Shown one piece after another: positions 47,146 to 55,033 of a DNA stretch of 64,000 nt (position 1 is the stretch's first letter; each line of letters starts with the position of its first letter). Origin of the DNA: Blastochloris viridis (GTDB lineage: Bacteria > Pseudomonadota > Alphaproteobacteria > Rhizobiales > Xanthobacteraceae); assembly GCF_001402875.1 (NCBI RefSeq), contig NZ_CP012946.1:2582001-2646000 (forward strand). Direction: 5' to 3'. The notes beneath the pieces are model-generated. The model searched no databases and was not told the DNA's origin. It saw only the letters and a program-made list of their open reading frames with translations. The position numbers were made by a program, and so were the translations under genes.

Positions 47146-47180
47146 GGTCAGGTGCGGGTTGCTATAACCCGCACCTGACC
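47146..47180 (-). terminator. Perfect 15-bp inverted repeat in the GTA leader
   Basis: GGTCAGGTGCGGGTT (47146-47160), loop GCTAT, AACCCGCACCTGACC (47166-47180). A perfect 15-bp stem about 200 bases ahead of gp1 and downstream of the leader promoter. There is no T-tract on either side, so classic Rho-independent termination is doubtful; it could act as a pause, processing or antitermination site. Confidence 0.75.
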
Positions 47181-47219
47181 ATCCCCTTCCGACGGAAAGG
47201 AAGGCCCGAAGAGGCGACG

Positions 47220-47270
47220 CTATCCCGGGTGATGAGGGCGCTGGCTGAGGGCGCGCACCGGAATAGCCAT
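47220..47270 (-). CDS. Candidate 16-codon leader peptide of the GTA operon
   Basis: An ATG at 47270 with AAGGAG six bases upstream opens a 16-codon ORF (MAIPVRALSQRPHHPG) before a stop at 47220. It lies in the leader between the GC hairpin and the perfect inverted repeat. The spacing is ideal, which is why I list it, but a peptide this short has no independent support. It carries no Trp or run of one amino acid, so classical amino-acid attenuation is unlikely; it may tie ribosome occupancy to leader folding. Confidence 0.45.
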   Translation of the reverse strand: MAIPVRALSQRPHHPG

Positions 47271-47285
47271 CGGCTGCTCCTTAAG

Positions 47286-47324
47286 GAGGCCCCGCCGCGC
47301 GCGGGGGGTGCGCGGCGGGGTCTC
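47286..47324 (-). other. GC-rich hairpin in the GTA leader
   Basis: GAGGCCCCGCCGCGC (47286-47300) pairs with GCGCGGCGGGGTCTC (47310-47324) with a single G-T wobble around a 9-base loop. On the leftward transcript the ribosome site of the 16-codon ORF follows directly, so folding could control it. Confidence 0.65.
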
Positions 47325-47410
47325 TAACGGCGGCGGGCTGAGCCCACCGACGCTTGGCGCCTTGCCGAGGGGCGAGAGGCGGCGCCAACGCACTTGCGGA
47401 GCGTGCAACA

Positions 47411-47439
47411 ACCCTAGCCCAGCAGCGCGCCGCTGTCAA
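47411..47439 (-). promoter_or_regulatory. Near-consensus sigma-70-type promoter reading toward gp1
   Basis: On the leftward strand the -35 TTGACA (47439-47434) is separated by exactly 17 bases from TAGGGT (47416-47411). Transcription would begin near 47404 and produce a leader of about 455 bases before gp1. The stretch 47440-47693 behind it holds no gene that I can support. Confidence 0.7.
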
Positions 47440-47693
47440 GGATTAAATGCCGTTTTTGGGAAAATAGGCTGCGACAGGCGGTCGCAGGGCTGCTACCAAA
47501 ATACCGCCCATCGCCCCTGCCGCCTGCCAGAACCGGCCTTCCCCGCCGACTTGGCCAGCGCGCGCGACAATCGACCGCAGCGCAACATGGCGGCGAACGC
47601 AGCGGCTGGCCGCCCACCCCGCCGGCGCTCGGCACCCTTCCCCGCTGCGCGCTCGCCGTGGCACCGCCGCAGCTGCCAGCGCCGAGGGGCCGG

Positions 47694-48194
47694 TCAGCCC
47701 GCCACGCGTGCCAGCGCAGCCGGCCGGCGCCGCGCCCGGCGCGGCAGCCGTAGCGGCCAATCGACGACGAAGCCCTCCATCTGCTCGGCCGGGACATCGG
47801 TCTCAGTGGCGGCGACCTTGGCGCGCACGCTGACGCCGGCGGCATGGACGCTGTCGGGATCGCCGGACACCAGCGGGTGCCACCAATAAAGGTCGCGCCC
47901 CTCGGCCAGCAGGCGATAGCCGCAGGTTGGCGGCAGCCAACCCAGCGTGCGCACCTCCACCGGCGTCAGGCGGACGCATTCGGGCACCTGTTCGGACCGG
48001 GCGCCATAGTCGATGCACCGGCACGCCTCGTCGTCGAGCAGCCGGCAGCCAACCTCGGTGTAGACGATGCGGCCGGTGTCCTCACACTCGAGCTTGGCCA
48101 GGCAGCAGCGCGCGCAGCCGTCGCATACGCTTTCCCACTCCGCCAGCGTCATCTGCTCCAGCGTCTTGGTCTTCCAGAATGGTCGTTCGGTCAT
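47694..48194 (-). CDS. ycgN: YcgN-family cysteine-cluster protein (UPF0260)
   Basis: A 166-residue protein with the start [28 protein letters not shown] seen in YcgN, and eight or so conserved Cys (CDGCARCC ... [11 protein letters not shown] ... [10 protein letters not shown]) of the zinc/iron-chelating domain. Function unknown in the family. The start at 48194 (MTERPFWKT) follows the family; a frame extension to 48209 adds five residues. It is divergent from gafY across 318 bases and sits between gafY and the GTA leader. Confidence 0.9.
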   Translation of the reverse strand: MTERPFWKTKTLEQMTLAEWESVCDGCARCCLAKLECEDTGRIVYTEVGCRLLDDEACRCIDYGARSEQVPECVRLTPVEVRTLGWLPPTCGYRLLAEGRDLYWWHPLVSGDPDSVHAAGVSVRAKVAATETDVPAEQMEGFVVDWPLRLPRRARRRPAALARVAG

Positions 48195-48401
48195 GTCAGC
48201 GGCACTCATGCCGCCACTCTATATACGAAATCTGCGACCGAACGCGCCGCTCGGCGCCAATTGCTTGGACGCCGAGGCCGCCTGATGAGCCTCCGCGGCA
48301 GCGGCTCGCCCGCAACTGCGGCGCCCCCCGCTGGGACGCCACTCAGATTATTTCTGGGCATAAATTCTTTGGGCGCACACGCCTAGCGCGTGAATTTCGT
48401 A

Positions 48402-48424
48402 TTCCCTAGCCGTATGTTAGGGAA
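48402..48424. promoter_or_regulatory. Operator-like inverted repeat upstream of gafY
   Basis: TTCCCTA (48402-48408) and TAGGGAA (48418-48424) are a perfect 7-bp inverted repeat with a 9-base spacer. It overlaps by three bases the LexA-box match. Protein unknown. Confidence 0.5.
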
Positions 48425-48436
48425 CGTATAGAGAAC
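48422..48436. promoter_or_regulatory. Perfect alphaproteobacterial LexA (SOS) box match upstream of gafY
   Basis: GAAC at 48422-48425, seven bases, GAAC at 48433-48436; on the other strand this reads GTTC-N7-GTTC, the consensus LexA site in alphaproteobacteria. It is 76 bases before the gafY start and adjoins a possible -35 TTGACC (48439-48444), where LexA would block RNA polymerase. Confidence 0.6.
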
Positions 48437-48512
48437 ATTGACCGGGATTCGCTACGCTCAGCCAGTTCGGCCAACTTATGCTAGGCTCTTAGTCCTACAA
48501 GAGGAGGCCGCG

Positions 48513-48929
48513 ATGCAGATTGCCCTGACCACCCCGGACCCCGGCCGCGATGCCCTCGCCGCATTCGGCCCACCCGCCGGCCCGACCTCGCCGGCCTCCG
48601 CGCGCGAGCGCCAGCTCGCCTTCCTGGTGTCGACCTGGCTCGCCGCGTCGGCCCACCGGGTGGCACCGGCCGATCTCAGCCTGATGCGACGCGGCAGCGG
48701 CGATGTGGTCGCCGCCCGCCAACTCGCGATCTATCTGGTGCACGTGGTGTTCGGGTTCGACCGCGACTGCACCGCGAAACTGTTCGGGCGCGACCGCCGC
48801 ACCGTTGCCCGCGCTTGCGCCAAGCTTGAGGACCAACGCGAATCCGCCGAGGCCGAGCGCACCTTGTGCGCCATCGAGCGCGAGGCGCTGGCGCTGGCCG
48901 AGACCTTGGGCCTGGAGCCGCGGGCATGA
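48513..48929 (+). CDS. gafY: GafY-like GTA transcription activator (DnaA C-terminal-like domain)
   Basis: A 138-residue protein with a DnaA-C-type helix-turn-helix domain (ARQLAIYLVHVVFGFDRDCTAKLFGRDRRTVARACAKLED, about residues 68-110). This is the family of GafY in Caulobacter and the N-terminal part of GafA in Rhodobacter, which turn on GTA genes. GAGGAGG precedes the ATG at 48513 by five bases. It overlaps gafZ by ATGA. A LexA-box match lies upstream. Assignment rests on domain type, operon partner and linkage to the GTA cluster; a replication initiator-like regulator is the alternative, less likely. Confidence 0.85.
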   Translation: MQIALTTPDPGRDALAAFGPPAGPTSPASARERQLAFLVSTWLAASAHRVAPADLSLMRRGSGDVVAARQLAIYLVHVVFGFDRDCTAKLFGRDRRTVARACAKLEDQRESAEAERTLCAIEREALALAETLGLEPRA

Positions 48930-49729
48930 CCGCCCGCAAGCGGGCCAAACACCCCACGCCGCTGGCAGGCGACGCGCTCCTCCTGGCGCTGGCTGACGGC
49001 GCGACCGCCGCTGCGACGCACGATGGCACCGTGGCCCTGGCGCGCCCGGACGGCCGCCATATCGCCACCACGGCGGCCGCACTCGCCGATCTTTGCGCCC
49101 GCGGCCTGATCGCGATCGGCCGGGCCGGCCGCTTCGAGCCATCGAACGACGGCAACGCCCGGCTGGCGCGCCTGACCGCCACGGCGCAGCCCTTCCTCGC
49201 CCAACACCGCACCCTGGAGCCGGCCACGGTGGCGATCGACGGCCTCGACGCCGAGGTGCTGTGCGATGCCGACGAAAGTCCACTGGCCTGGCTGGCGCGG
49301 CGCAAGGACAAGACCGGCCGGCCGCTGCTGGCGCCACACCAGTTCGCCGCCGGCGAGCGGCTCCGGGCCGACTTCACCCGCGCCCAGATGACGCCGCGCC
49401 TCACCGCCGACTGGGGCGGGGCGGCAACCCGCGGCGGCGGCAGCCGCGATCCGGCGGCGTTCGCCGATGCCGCGGTCGCCGCGAAGGAGCGGCTGACCAC
49501 CGCGCTCGACACCGCCGGGCCGGAGCTATCAGGCGTTCTGCTCGATGTATGCTGCTTTCTGAAAGGGCTCGAAGCGGTCGAGCGCGAGCGCAACTGGCCG
49601 GCACGCACCGCCAAAGTGGTGCTGGGGCTGGCGCTCGATCGCCTCGCCCGCCATTACGGCCTCGGCAGCGAGGCCCGCGGCCCGGCGCGCGGACGGCTTC
49701 GGGCGTGGAGCGCGGGGGCCGGCGAGTGA
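48926..49729 (+). CDS. gafZ: GafZ-like GTA activator/antiterminator (DUF6456)
   Basis: A 267-residue protein. The C-terminal half carries DUF6456: LARRKDKTGRPLLAPHQFAAGERLRADFTRAQMTPR, then GPELSGVLLDVCCFLKGLEAVERERNWPARTAKVVL. In Caulobacter, GafZ works with GafY at GTA promoters, resembles sigma-factor-like regions and is reported to let RNA polymerase pass terminators. The start at 48926 overlaps gafY by four bases, so the two are made together. The gene is 2 kb from gp1. Confidence 0.87.
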   Translation: MTARKRAKHPTPLAGDALLLALADGATAAATHDGTVALARPDGRHIATTAAALADLCARGLIAIGRAGRFEPSNDGNARLARLTATAQPFLAQHRTLEPATVAIDGLDAEVLCDADESPLAWLARRKDKTGRPLLAPHQFAAGERLRADFTRAQMTPRLTADWGGAATRGGGSRDPAAFADAAVAAKERLTTALDTAGPELSGVLLDVCCFLKGLEAVERERNWPARTAKVVLGLALDRLARHYGLGSEARGPARGRLRAWSAGAGE

Positions 49730-49789
49730 TACGGTGTCCGGCCGACCAGGCCGGCCGGAACGCCGTCTCATTGGTCCACGGAGTCCAAA

Positions 49790-50566
49790 TTGTCGTTCGA
49801 GCTGCCGAAAGCCGTCGCTCAGTTCGTCGGGGACGCGCGTCTTGTCGCCGACGACATCGGCGAGTCGCCCGGTCACGTTCACAGCTTCACCCGCGGCAAC
49901 GACCGCTTCTTTCTCAAGACGTCGTCCGCCATCTACGCGCCGACGACGTACAGCGTCCTGCGCGAGGCGCGCGTACTCGGCTGGCTGAGCGGCCGGCTGC
50001 CGGTGCCCGAAATCGTGCTGGTCGCGGCGAGCGAGGACGCGGAGTTCATGATCACCCGCGGCGTGCCGGGCGAGCCGCTGGCGGCGCGGATCGCCGCCGG
50101 GCGGCCCGTGACCGAGCTGTTCCGGGACGCGCTGCGCCTGCTGCAGGCGGTACCGGTCGAGGGCTGCCCGTTCGATTCCAGAATAGCCGCCCGTCTGCGC
50201 GAAGCGGAGTATCTCATCGCCCACGGCCTGTGCGCCGACGACTGCGATTTCGATCAATGGCCGGGCTTTGCCGAGCCGCGGGACTTGCTGGCGCACCTCG
50301 ACGCCAACCGGCCGGACGAGGACCTGGTGTTCACCCACGGCGACCTGTGCGACAATAACGTCTTTGTCGACGATCGCGACAATCTCTATTTCATCGACCT
50401 TGGGCGCGGTGGCTTGGCCGACCGCTGGTCGGACATCGCCTTCATCCTCCGCAATCTGCGCGACGATGTTTCGGAAGATGCCGCGGACAATTTCCTGAAG
50501 GCCATTGGCACAGCCGACAATCGCGAAAAACGCACGTTCTTCGAACAGCTCGACGAGTTGTTCTAA
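49790..50566 (+). CDS. APH(3')-like aminoglycoside phosphotransferase-family kinase
   Basis: A 258-residue kinase-fold protein. The catalytic loop is HGDLCDNNVFVDD (His183, Asp185, Asn190) and the metal-binding IDLGRGGLADRWSDIA follows; both are APH(3') hallmarks. The TTG start at 49790 has GGAG six bases upstream. It may phosphorylate an aminoglycoside or another natural substrate; chromosomal homologues in environmental bacteria often do not confer clinical resistance. It is 60 bases after gafZ and may be transcribed with it. Confidence 0.85.
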   Translation: MSFELPKAVAQFVGDARLVADDIGESPGHVHSFTRGNDRFFLKTSSAIYAPTTYSVLREARVLGWLSGRLPVPEIVLVAASEDAEFMITRGVPGEPLAARIAAGRPVTELFRDALRLLQAVPVEGCPFDSRIAARLREAEYLIAHGLCADDCDFDQWPGFAEPRDLLAHLDANRPDEDLVFTHGDLCDNNVFVDDRDNLYFIDLGRGGLADRWSDIAFILRNLRDDVSEDAADNFLKAIGTADNREKRTFFEQLDELF

Positions 50567-50649
50567 CAACGCCGATGGCCCCGAGCGCGGTCGCGCGGGG
50601 CCGTCGGCTCATCCCAAGACGCAACCGGCGGCGGCCCGCCCGCCCGCGA

Positions 50650-51078
50650 TCACACCGTCGCCAGCGCGGCGCGAGCGTCGGCGCGGACACGCTCGATCAT
50701 CGAGCGCAGGCCATTGGAGCGCTGCGGCGTCAGATGCTCGCGCAGACCGAAGCGGTCGAACAGCTCGATCGCATCGGTTTGCAGAATGGTGCGCGCCGCT
50801 TGGCCCGAGTAGAACGCGATCAACACCGCGATCAGGCCTTTGACGATATGGGCGTCGCTATCGCCGATGAAGGTGAGTCGCGGTTCCGGCCCCGGTTCCA
50901 CAGTCGTCGACAACCAAACCTGGCTGGCGCAGCCCTGCACCTTGTTGGCGTCGACGCGGGCTGTCTCGGGGAATGGCGGCATCAAGCGGCCGAGTTCGAT
51001 GAGATACCGATAGCGGTCCTCCCAATCGTCCAGCAGCGCAAAGTTCTCGGTGATTTCGTCGATATCCATGAGCGACAT
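50650..51078 (-). CDS. sufE: SufE-family cysteine desulfurase sulfur acceptor
   Basis: A 142-residue protein that takes sulfur from SufS for Fe-S cluster assembly. It has the family N-terminus (IDEITENFALLDDWEDRYRYLIELGR) and catalytic Cys50 in NKVQGCASQVW. The start at 51078 (MSLMDIDEI) or 51069 is likely; the open frame reaches 51135 but that part is not conserved. It is convergent with the APH-like gene and follows the DUF5330 gene by 69 bases. Confidence 0.94.
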   Translation of the reverse strand: MSLMDIDEITENFALLDDWEDRYRYLIELGRLMPPFPETARVDANKVQGCASQVWLSTTVEPGPEPRLTFIGDSDAHIVKGLIAVLIAFYSGQAARTILQTDAIELFDRFGLREHLTPQRSNGLRSMIERVRADARAALATV

Positions 51079-51147
51079 ATAGGCCGCCGCCGGGGGAAGC
51101 GGGAACCATTTTCTCAGATCATCAGCCCCGTTCATCAGACCCGCCCG

Positions 51148-51546
51148 TCAGCTACGGCGCCGCGGTGGGTTCTCCGGCCCCCGCCACGGCATCTGCATCT
51201 CGTCCGGCGCCAGTGACGGGGCTTCGGGCTTGGGTGCGGCCGGTTCGGTGACGCTGCCCGTGACCGTTGCGCCGCCATGGTCGCCGGCCTGATCTTTCAG
51301 GAATTCATAGAGCATCTTGGCGCCGACCTGTGCCTTCTCGGTGAAGGTCGAGCCCACTCGGCCGGCGATTTCGCAGACCTCGGGCTGGCGGCCGCAGAAG
51401 CCGCGCAGATCGTCGACGGCGGCGTAGGCCGCCGACATCGCGTCACCCGCGCCGACCTGGTCGGAACGGTGCGAGGAGTCGCCGCCGGTCGGAATCAGCA
51501 GCACCAACACCGCCAGCCAGAACGCCACTTTGACCAAGAACATCAT
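51148..51546 (-). CDS. DUF5330 protein, membrane-anchored
   Basis: A 132-residue protein with an N-terminal membrane helix (MFLVKVAFWLAVLVLLIP) and a conserved segment with two Cys (DLRGFCGRQPEVCEIAG), the DUF5330 pattern in Rhizobiales. The C-terminus is Pro/Glu-rich. Function unknown; periplasmic. ATG at 51546 or the immediately following 51543. It is divergent from the DivJ-like kinase gene. Confidence 0.88.
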   Translation of the reverse strand: MMFLVKVAFWLAVLVLLIPTGGDSSHRSDQVGAGDAMSAAYAAVDDLRGFCGRQPEVCEIAGRVGSTFTEKAQVGAKMLYEFLKDQAGDHGGATVTGSVTEPAAPKPEAPSLAPDEMQMPWRGPENPPRRRS

Positions 51547-51944
51547 GTGTCCGTCCGTATGTCGACCATCCTGCCCGTTCCCGGTGCCAGAACGGCCACT
51601 TTGTCCCACCCCGCTTCTCTAACAGGCACCGGTTTGGATTTGTTCTTCTTCACTAGACAGAAACGGCTTAAATCAAGTTTTCATTTTCAACGAAATTGAT
51701 TCAAATTCGATCTTTCCCGCCCACATCCCAAATCTGAATAACTGTTAATTCTGTTGGCAGCGTTGTGGCCGACCGCCGACGACCGTTTCTTCACCGGTTT
51801 TTCACCATGACAATGGAACCGATCATTTCAACGCTCCGTTAGGGCTGCCAGAGTCTTTCTGCCCCCAAGGCTTAGGCTTCATTTAAGGCCCGAGTGCCAG
51901 GATCACGGAAGAAGGAAGCGGGTCCGCGTGGGGAGTTTCGTTTA

Positions 51945-53759
51945 GTGCCGGTGCTCGAGCCGATCCGCAGCTATATCGACGGGCTCGTTCATCCGAGCGC
52001 CCGCGGCGATGCGATGGCCGCGGCGCGCCACCGGACCTTTATCGGGGCCCATCTCGGCGCCGGCCTCACGGCGGTGGCCGGCCTGCCGGTGTTCCTGGCC
52101 GTTCATGGCGCACCGGACGCCCTGGCGGTCGCGGTGTTCGGCTGCCTGGTGATCCCGCTGGCGCTGGCGTGGCTCCTGGCCGCAACCGGACGATTCGTGA
52201 CCGCGCACCTGCTGTCGGCGCTCAACCATGCCGGCCTGGTCTTGACCGTCGGCGCCGTCACCGGCGGACCGGCCTCGTTCGCCATGGTGTGGCTGGTGGT
52301 CATCCCGGTCGAGGCCGCGCTGTCGGCCTCGCGCCCGGCGATGATCGGCGCCGCCGCGATCGCCGCCACGGCCGGCGGCGGCCTGTTCGCCGCCGATGCC
52401 CTTGGCGTGCTGCCACCTGCGGGAACATCCGGGCTGCCGCACGGGGCGATGATGCTGCTCGCGGTGCTCGCGGCATTGCTTTACGGCACCGGCCTGATGC
52501 TCGGCAGTGGCGCGGTGGCCCGCACCGGCGAGCGGCTGCGCGATCTCAACGATGCCCGCTACCGGCTGCTGGCCGAGCACATGACCGACCTGATCACCCG
52601 CCATGCGCCGAACGGCGCCGTGACCTTCGTCTCGCCGGCGGCCGAGGGGCTGGTCGGGGTGGCGCCGTCCGAACTTCACGGCAACGGGCTGTTCGCCCGC
52701 GTCCACGTCGCCGATCGCCCCGCCTATCTGACCGCACTCGGGCGGGCGACCGCAGAGGGCAAGCCGGCTTCGGTCGAGTTCCGCCTGCGCCGCGGCGCCA
52801 GTGCGTCCGACATCCGCTACATCTGGACCGAGATGCGCTGCCGGCCGCTGGACGACGAGGCGCCGGCCGGCACCCGCCGTCAGGTCGTCGCGGTGACCCG
52901 TGACATCACCGAGCGCAAGCAGCAGCAGGAATCGCTCGAACAGGCCCGCAGCGAGGCCGAGCGCGCCAACCGTGCCAAGACGCGGTTCCTGGCCACGATG
53001 AGCCACGAGCTGCGCACCCCGCTCAACGCCATCATCGGCTTTGCCGAACTGCTCGCCAATGAGCGCGTGATGCAGCTCGATGCCGTCAAGCGCGGCGACT
53101 ACGCCCGCCTGATCCATGAATCGGGCTACCACCTGCTCGGCGTGGTGAACGGTATTCTCGACATGTCGCGCATCGAATCGGGCAATTTCGACGTGCTTGC
53201 CGAGCCGTTCGCCCTGAGGCCGGTGGTCGAGGGCTGCTGCGCGATGATGGCGCTGAAAGCCGAAGCGAGCGGGCTGACCCTGTCGGCCGAGGTGGCCGCG
53301 GATTCGCCCGAAATCGTCGCCGACAAGCGCGCCCTCAAGCAGATCCTGATCAACTTGATCTCCAACGCGGTAAAATTCACCCGGACCGGCGGCGCGGTGA
53401 CCGTCCTCGCCGGGGTCGAGAACGACGAGCTTCGAATCACCGTCGCCGATACCGGAATCGGCATCGACCCCGCCGACCTGCCGCGGCTGGGCGCGCCGTT
53501 CTTCCAATGCGGCTCGGTGTACGATCGCCCGTTCGAAGGCACCGGGCTCGGTCTCTCGGTGGTGAAGGGTCTTGTGGAACTTCATGGCGGCCGCCTCGAA
53601 ATCGCCAGCCGGGTCGGCGAGGGTACGACGGTGACGGTGCGGCTGCCGCGCAACTGCGACGCCGCCCGCCCGCCGCGGACGGCTGACGTTGTGACGGCGC
53701 TGCCGCGTCGCTTGGTCCGCGAGGAAAGCGAGGCGAAGGAGATTCGAAAGAGTGCATAA
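51945..53759 (+). CDS. PAS-domain sensor histidine kinase, DivJ-like
   Basis: Membrane kinase of 604 residues. Five to seven N-terminal transmembrane helices (about residues 30-190) precede a PAS domain (AEHMTDLITRHAPNGAVTFVSPAAEGL), a coiled coil, the H-box NLSHEL-type ATMSHELRTPLNAIIGFAELL with His354, and HATPase boxes DTGIGIDP and GTGLGLSVV. Layout and H-box fit DivJ/PdhS kinases of the DivK-CtrA cell-cycle pathway. The GTG at 51945 has GGGGAG nine bases upstream; another GTG at 51894 is in frame. It overlaps the next gene by eight bases. Confidence 0.85.
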   Translation: MPVLEPIRSYIDGLVHPSARGDAMAAARHRTFIGAHLGAGLTAVAGLPVFLAVHGAPDALAVAVFGCLVIPLALAWLLAATGRFVTAHLLSALNHAGLVLTVGAVTGGPASFAMVWLVVIPVEAALSASRPAMIGAAAIAATAGGGLFAADALGVLPPAGTSGLPHGAMMLLAVLAALLYGTGLMLGSGAVARTGERLRDLNDARYRLLAEHMTDLITRHAPNGAVTFVSPAAEGLVGVAPSELHGNGLFARVHVADRPAYLTALGRATAEGKPASVEFRLRRGASASDIRYIWTEMRCRPLDDEAPAGTRRQVVAVTRDITERKQQQESLEQARSEAERANRAKTRFLATMSHELRTPLNAIIGFAELLANERVMQLDAVKRGDYARLIHESGYHLLGVVNGILDMSRIESGNFDVLAEPFALRPVVEGCCAMMALKAEASGLTLSAEVAADSPEIVADKRALKQILINLISNAVKFTRTGGAVTVLAGVENDELRITVADTGIGIDPADLPRLGAPFFQCGSVYDRPFEGTGLGLSVVKGLVELHGGRLEIASRVGEGTTVTVRLPRNCDAARPPRTADVVTALPRRLVREESEAKEIRKSA

Positions 53760-54588
53760 CGACCTTGCCGACGACGCCTGGGAGGACACCGCGGAGGATG
53801 ACGCCCGGCATGGAACGCCGGCGCGCGCGCGCCGTGGCGTGTTCGGGCTGCGGCGCGCCGACCTCGTCGGCCTTGCCCTGCTCGCCCTGGGGTCCGGTGC
53901 CATCGCCGTCAATGCGCTGCTGATGCAGAGCGGGCCTCACCCTGCCCCGCTCGCCGCTGCCACCCCGGTCAGCCCCGCGCCGGCCCCCAAGGCCGTGCCC
54001 AAGATGGCTGCGACCGATCTTACCGGCTCGCTGACGCCGCCGCAGCCGATCGCACGGCCTGCCTCGCTGATGGCGGCGGCGGCGGAGCCCGCGGCGCCCA
54101 CGCCGACGACGGCGGCGGCCGAGCCGGCACGCCGTACCCGCGCCCAGCTCATTTCGGACCTGCAGCACGAGTTGCAACGGCTCGGCCTTTATGACGGCAC
54201 CGCCGACGGCGTGCTCGGCCCGAAAACCGAAGCGGCGATACGCGACATCGAGTTGGTGCTGGCTTGGCGCGAGACCGGCGAGCCGACCGAGGCGCTGCTT
54301 GCCTCCTTGCGCCGGGTCGAAACCCGGGCGACGCCGCGGCCGCCGGCCGCGGTTCCAGCCTCCAGCCCAGCGCCAACAGCGATGCCGATCGATACCCGCA
54401 TCCTCGCCATCCAGCGCGCGCTCGCCCGCCTCGGCTACGGCCCGCTCCGACCGGACGGCCGCCCCGGCGGCGAGACGCGGGCCGCGGTGCAGCGCTTCGA
54501 GCGCGACCGCAACCTGCCGGTCACCGGCGAGATCAGCAGCCGTCTGGTGCGGGAGCTCGCCGCGGTGAGCGGCATGCCGATCGAATGA
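53752..54588 (+). CDS. Membrane-anchored peptidoglycan-binding protein
   Basis: A 278-residue protein: acidic cytoplasmic N-terminus, a transmembrane helix (about 36-58), an Ala/Pro-rich linker, and two PG_binding_1-type repeats (LQHELQRLGLYDGTADGVLG and IQRALARLGYGPLRPDGRPGGETRAAVQRF). It would bind the periplasmic cell wall. The GTG at 53752 overlaps the kinase stop by eight bases and the gene overlaps the DUF1491 gene by ATGA, so these three are one operon. Confidence 0.87.
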   Translation: MHNDLADDAWEDTAEDDARHGTPARARRGVFGLRRADLVGLALLALGSGAIAVNALLMQSGPHPAPLAAATPVSPAPAPKAVPKMAATDLTGSLTPPQPIARPASLMAAAAEPAAPTPTTAAAEPARRTRAQLISDLQHELQRLGLYDGTADGVLGPKTEAAIRDIELVLAWRETGEPTEALLASLRRVETRATPRPPAAVPASSPAPTAMPIDTRILAIQRALARLGYGPLRPDGRPGGETRAAVQRFERDRNLPVTGEISSRLVRELAAVSGMPIE

Positions 54589-54935
54589 GCCGCCTCAAGA
54601 GTGCGATCTGGGTTTCGGCCTACGTCCGGCGCTGTCAGGTCGAGGGCGCCTATGCGCTCGTACGCCGCCGCGGCTCGGAGGAAGCCGGCGCCATCGTCAT
54701 CGAGCTCGACCGGCTCGATGGGCGCGTTGCGCTATTCGGCCCGGCGCCACAGAGCGCGTTCGACGACGCCGCGCCCGAGCGCGCCTTCTGTCCGTTGCAC
54801 GCCAACGACACCGTCACGCCAGCCGAAGCCGAGGCGATCCTGGCGCGCGAGCTGGAATTCGATTCCGACCTGTGGATCGTCGTGGTCGAGGACCGCGCCG
54901 GCCGCCATTTCCTGGACGCCGTGGTGCCGCGGTAA
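54585..54935 (+). CDS. DUF1491 protein
   Basis: A 116-residue protein of the DUF1491 family, with SAIWVSAYVRRCQVEGAYALVRRRGSEEAGAI at the start and a C-terminal ELEFDSDLWIVVVEDRAGRHFLD. No signal or membrane helix. Function unknown. ATGA overlap with the peptidoglycan-binding protein gene. Confidence 0.9.
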   Translation: MSRLKSAIWVSAYVRRCQVEGAYALVRRRGSEEAGAIVIELDRLDGRVALFGPAPQSAFDDAAPERAFCPLHANDTVTPAEAEAILARELEFDSDLWIVVVEDRAGRHFLDAVVPR

Positions 54936-55033
54936 CTTGTCCGGGACGACGGCGCGAGGTCTCCCGCCGCGGCCGGCCGACCTTGGACGTCGGACGCCAC
55001 GGCGCCGTGGCGCGCAGCGCACACGGTTTCTGT

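Noticed and set aside
47220..47330. Trp or other amino-acid attenuation leader
   Set aside because: The 16-codon ORF has no Trp and no run of one amino acid, and the downstream gene is a terminase, not a biosynthetic enzyme.
47250..47330. SRP RNA or tmRNA gene
   Set aside because: The stretch resembling GGAAGGAAGCAGCC is only a ribosome site plus spacer; the conserved SRP tetraloop region and tmRNA ends are missing.
49790..50566. Recently acquired clinical aminoglycoside resistance gene
   Set aside because: Base composition matches the chromosome, and no insertion sequence, integron or resistance neighbours are present.
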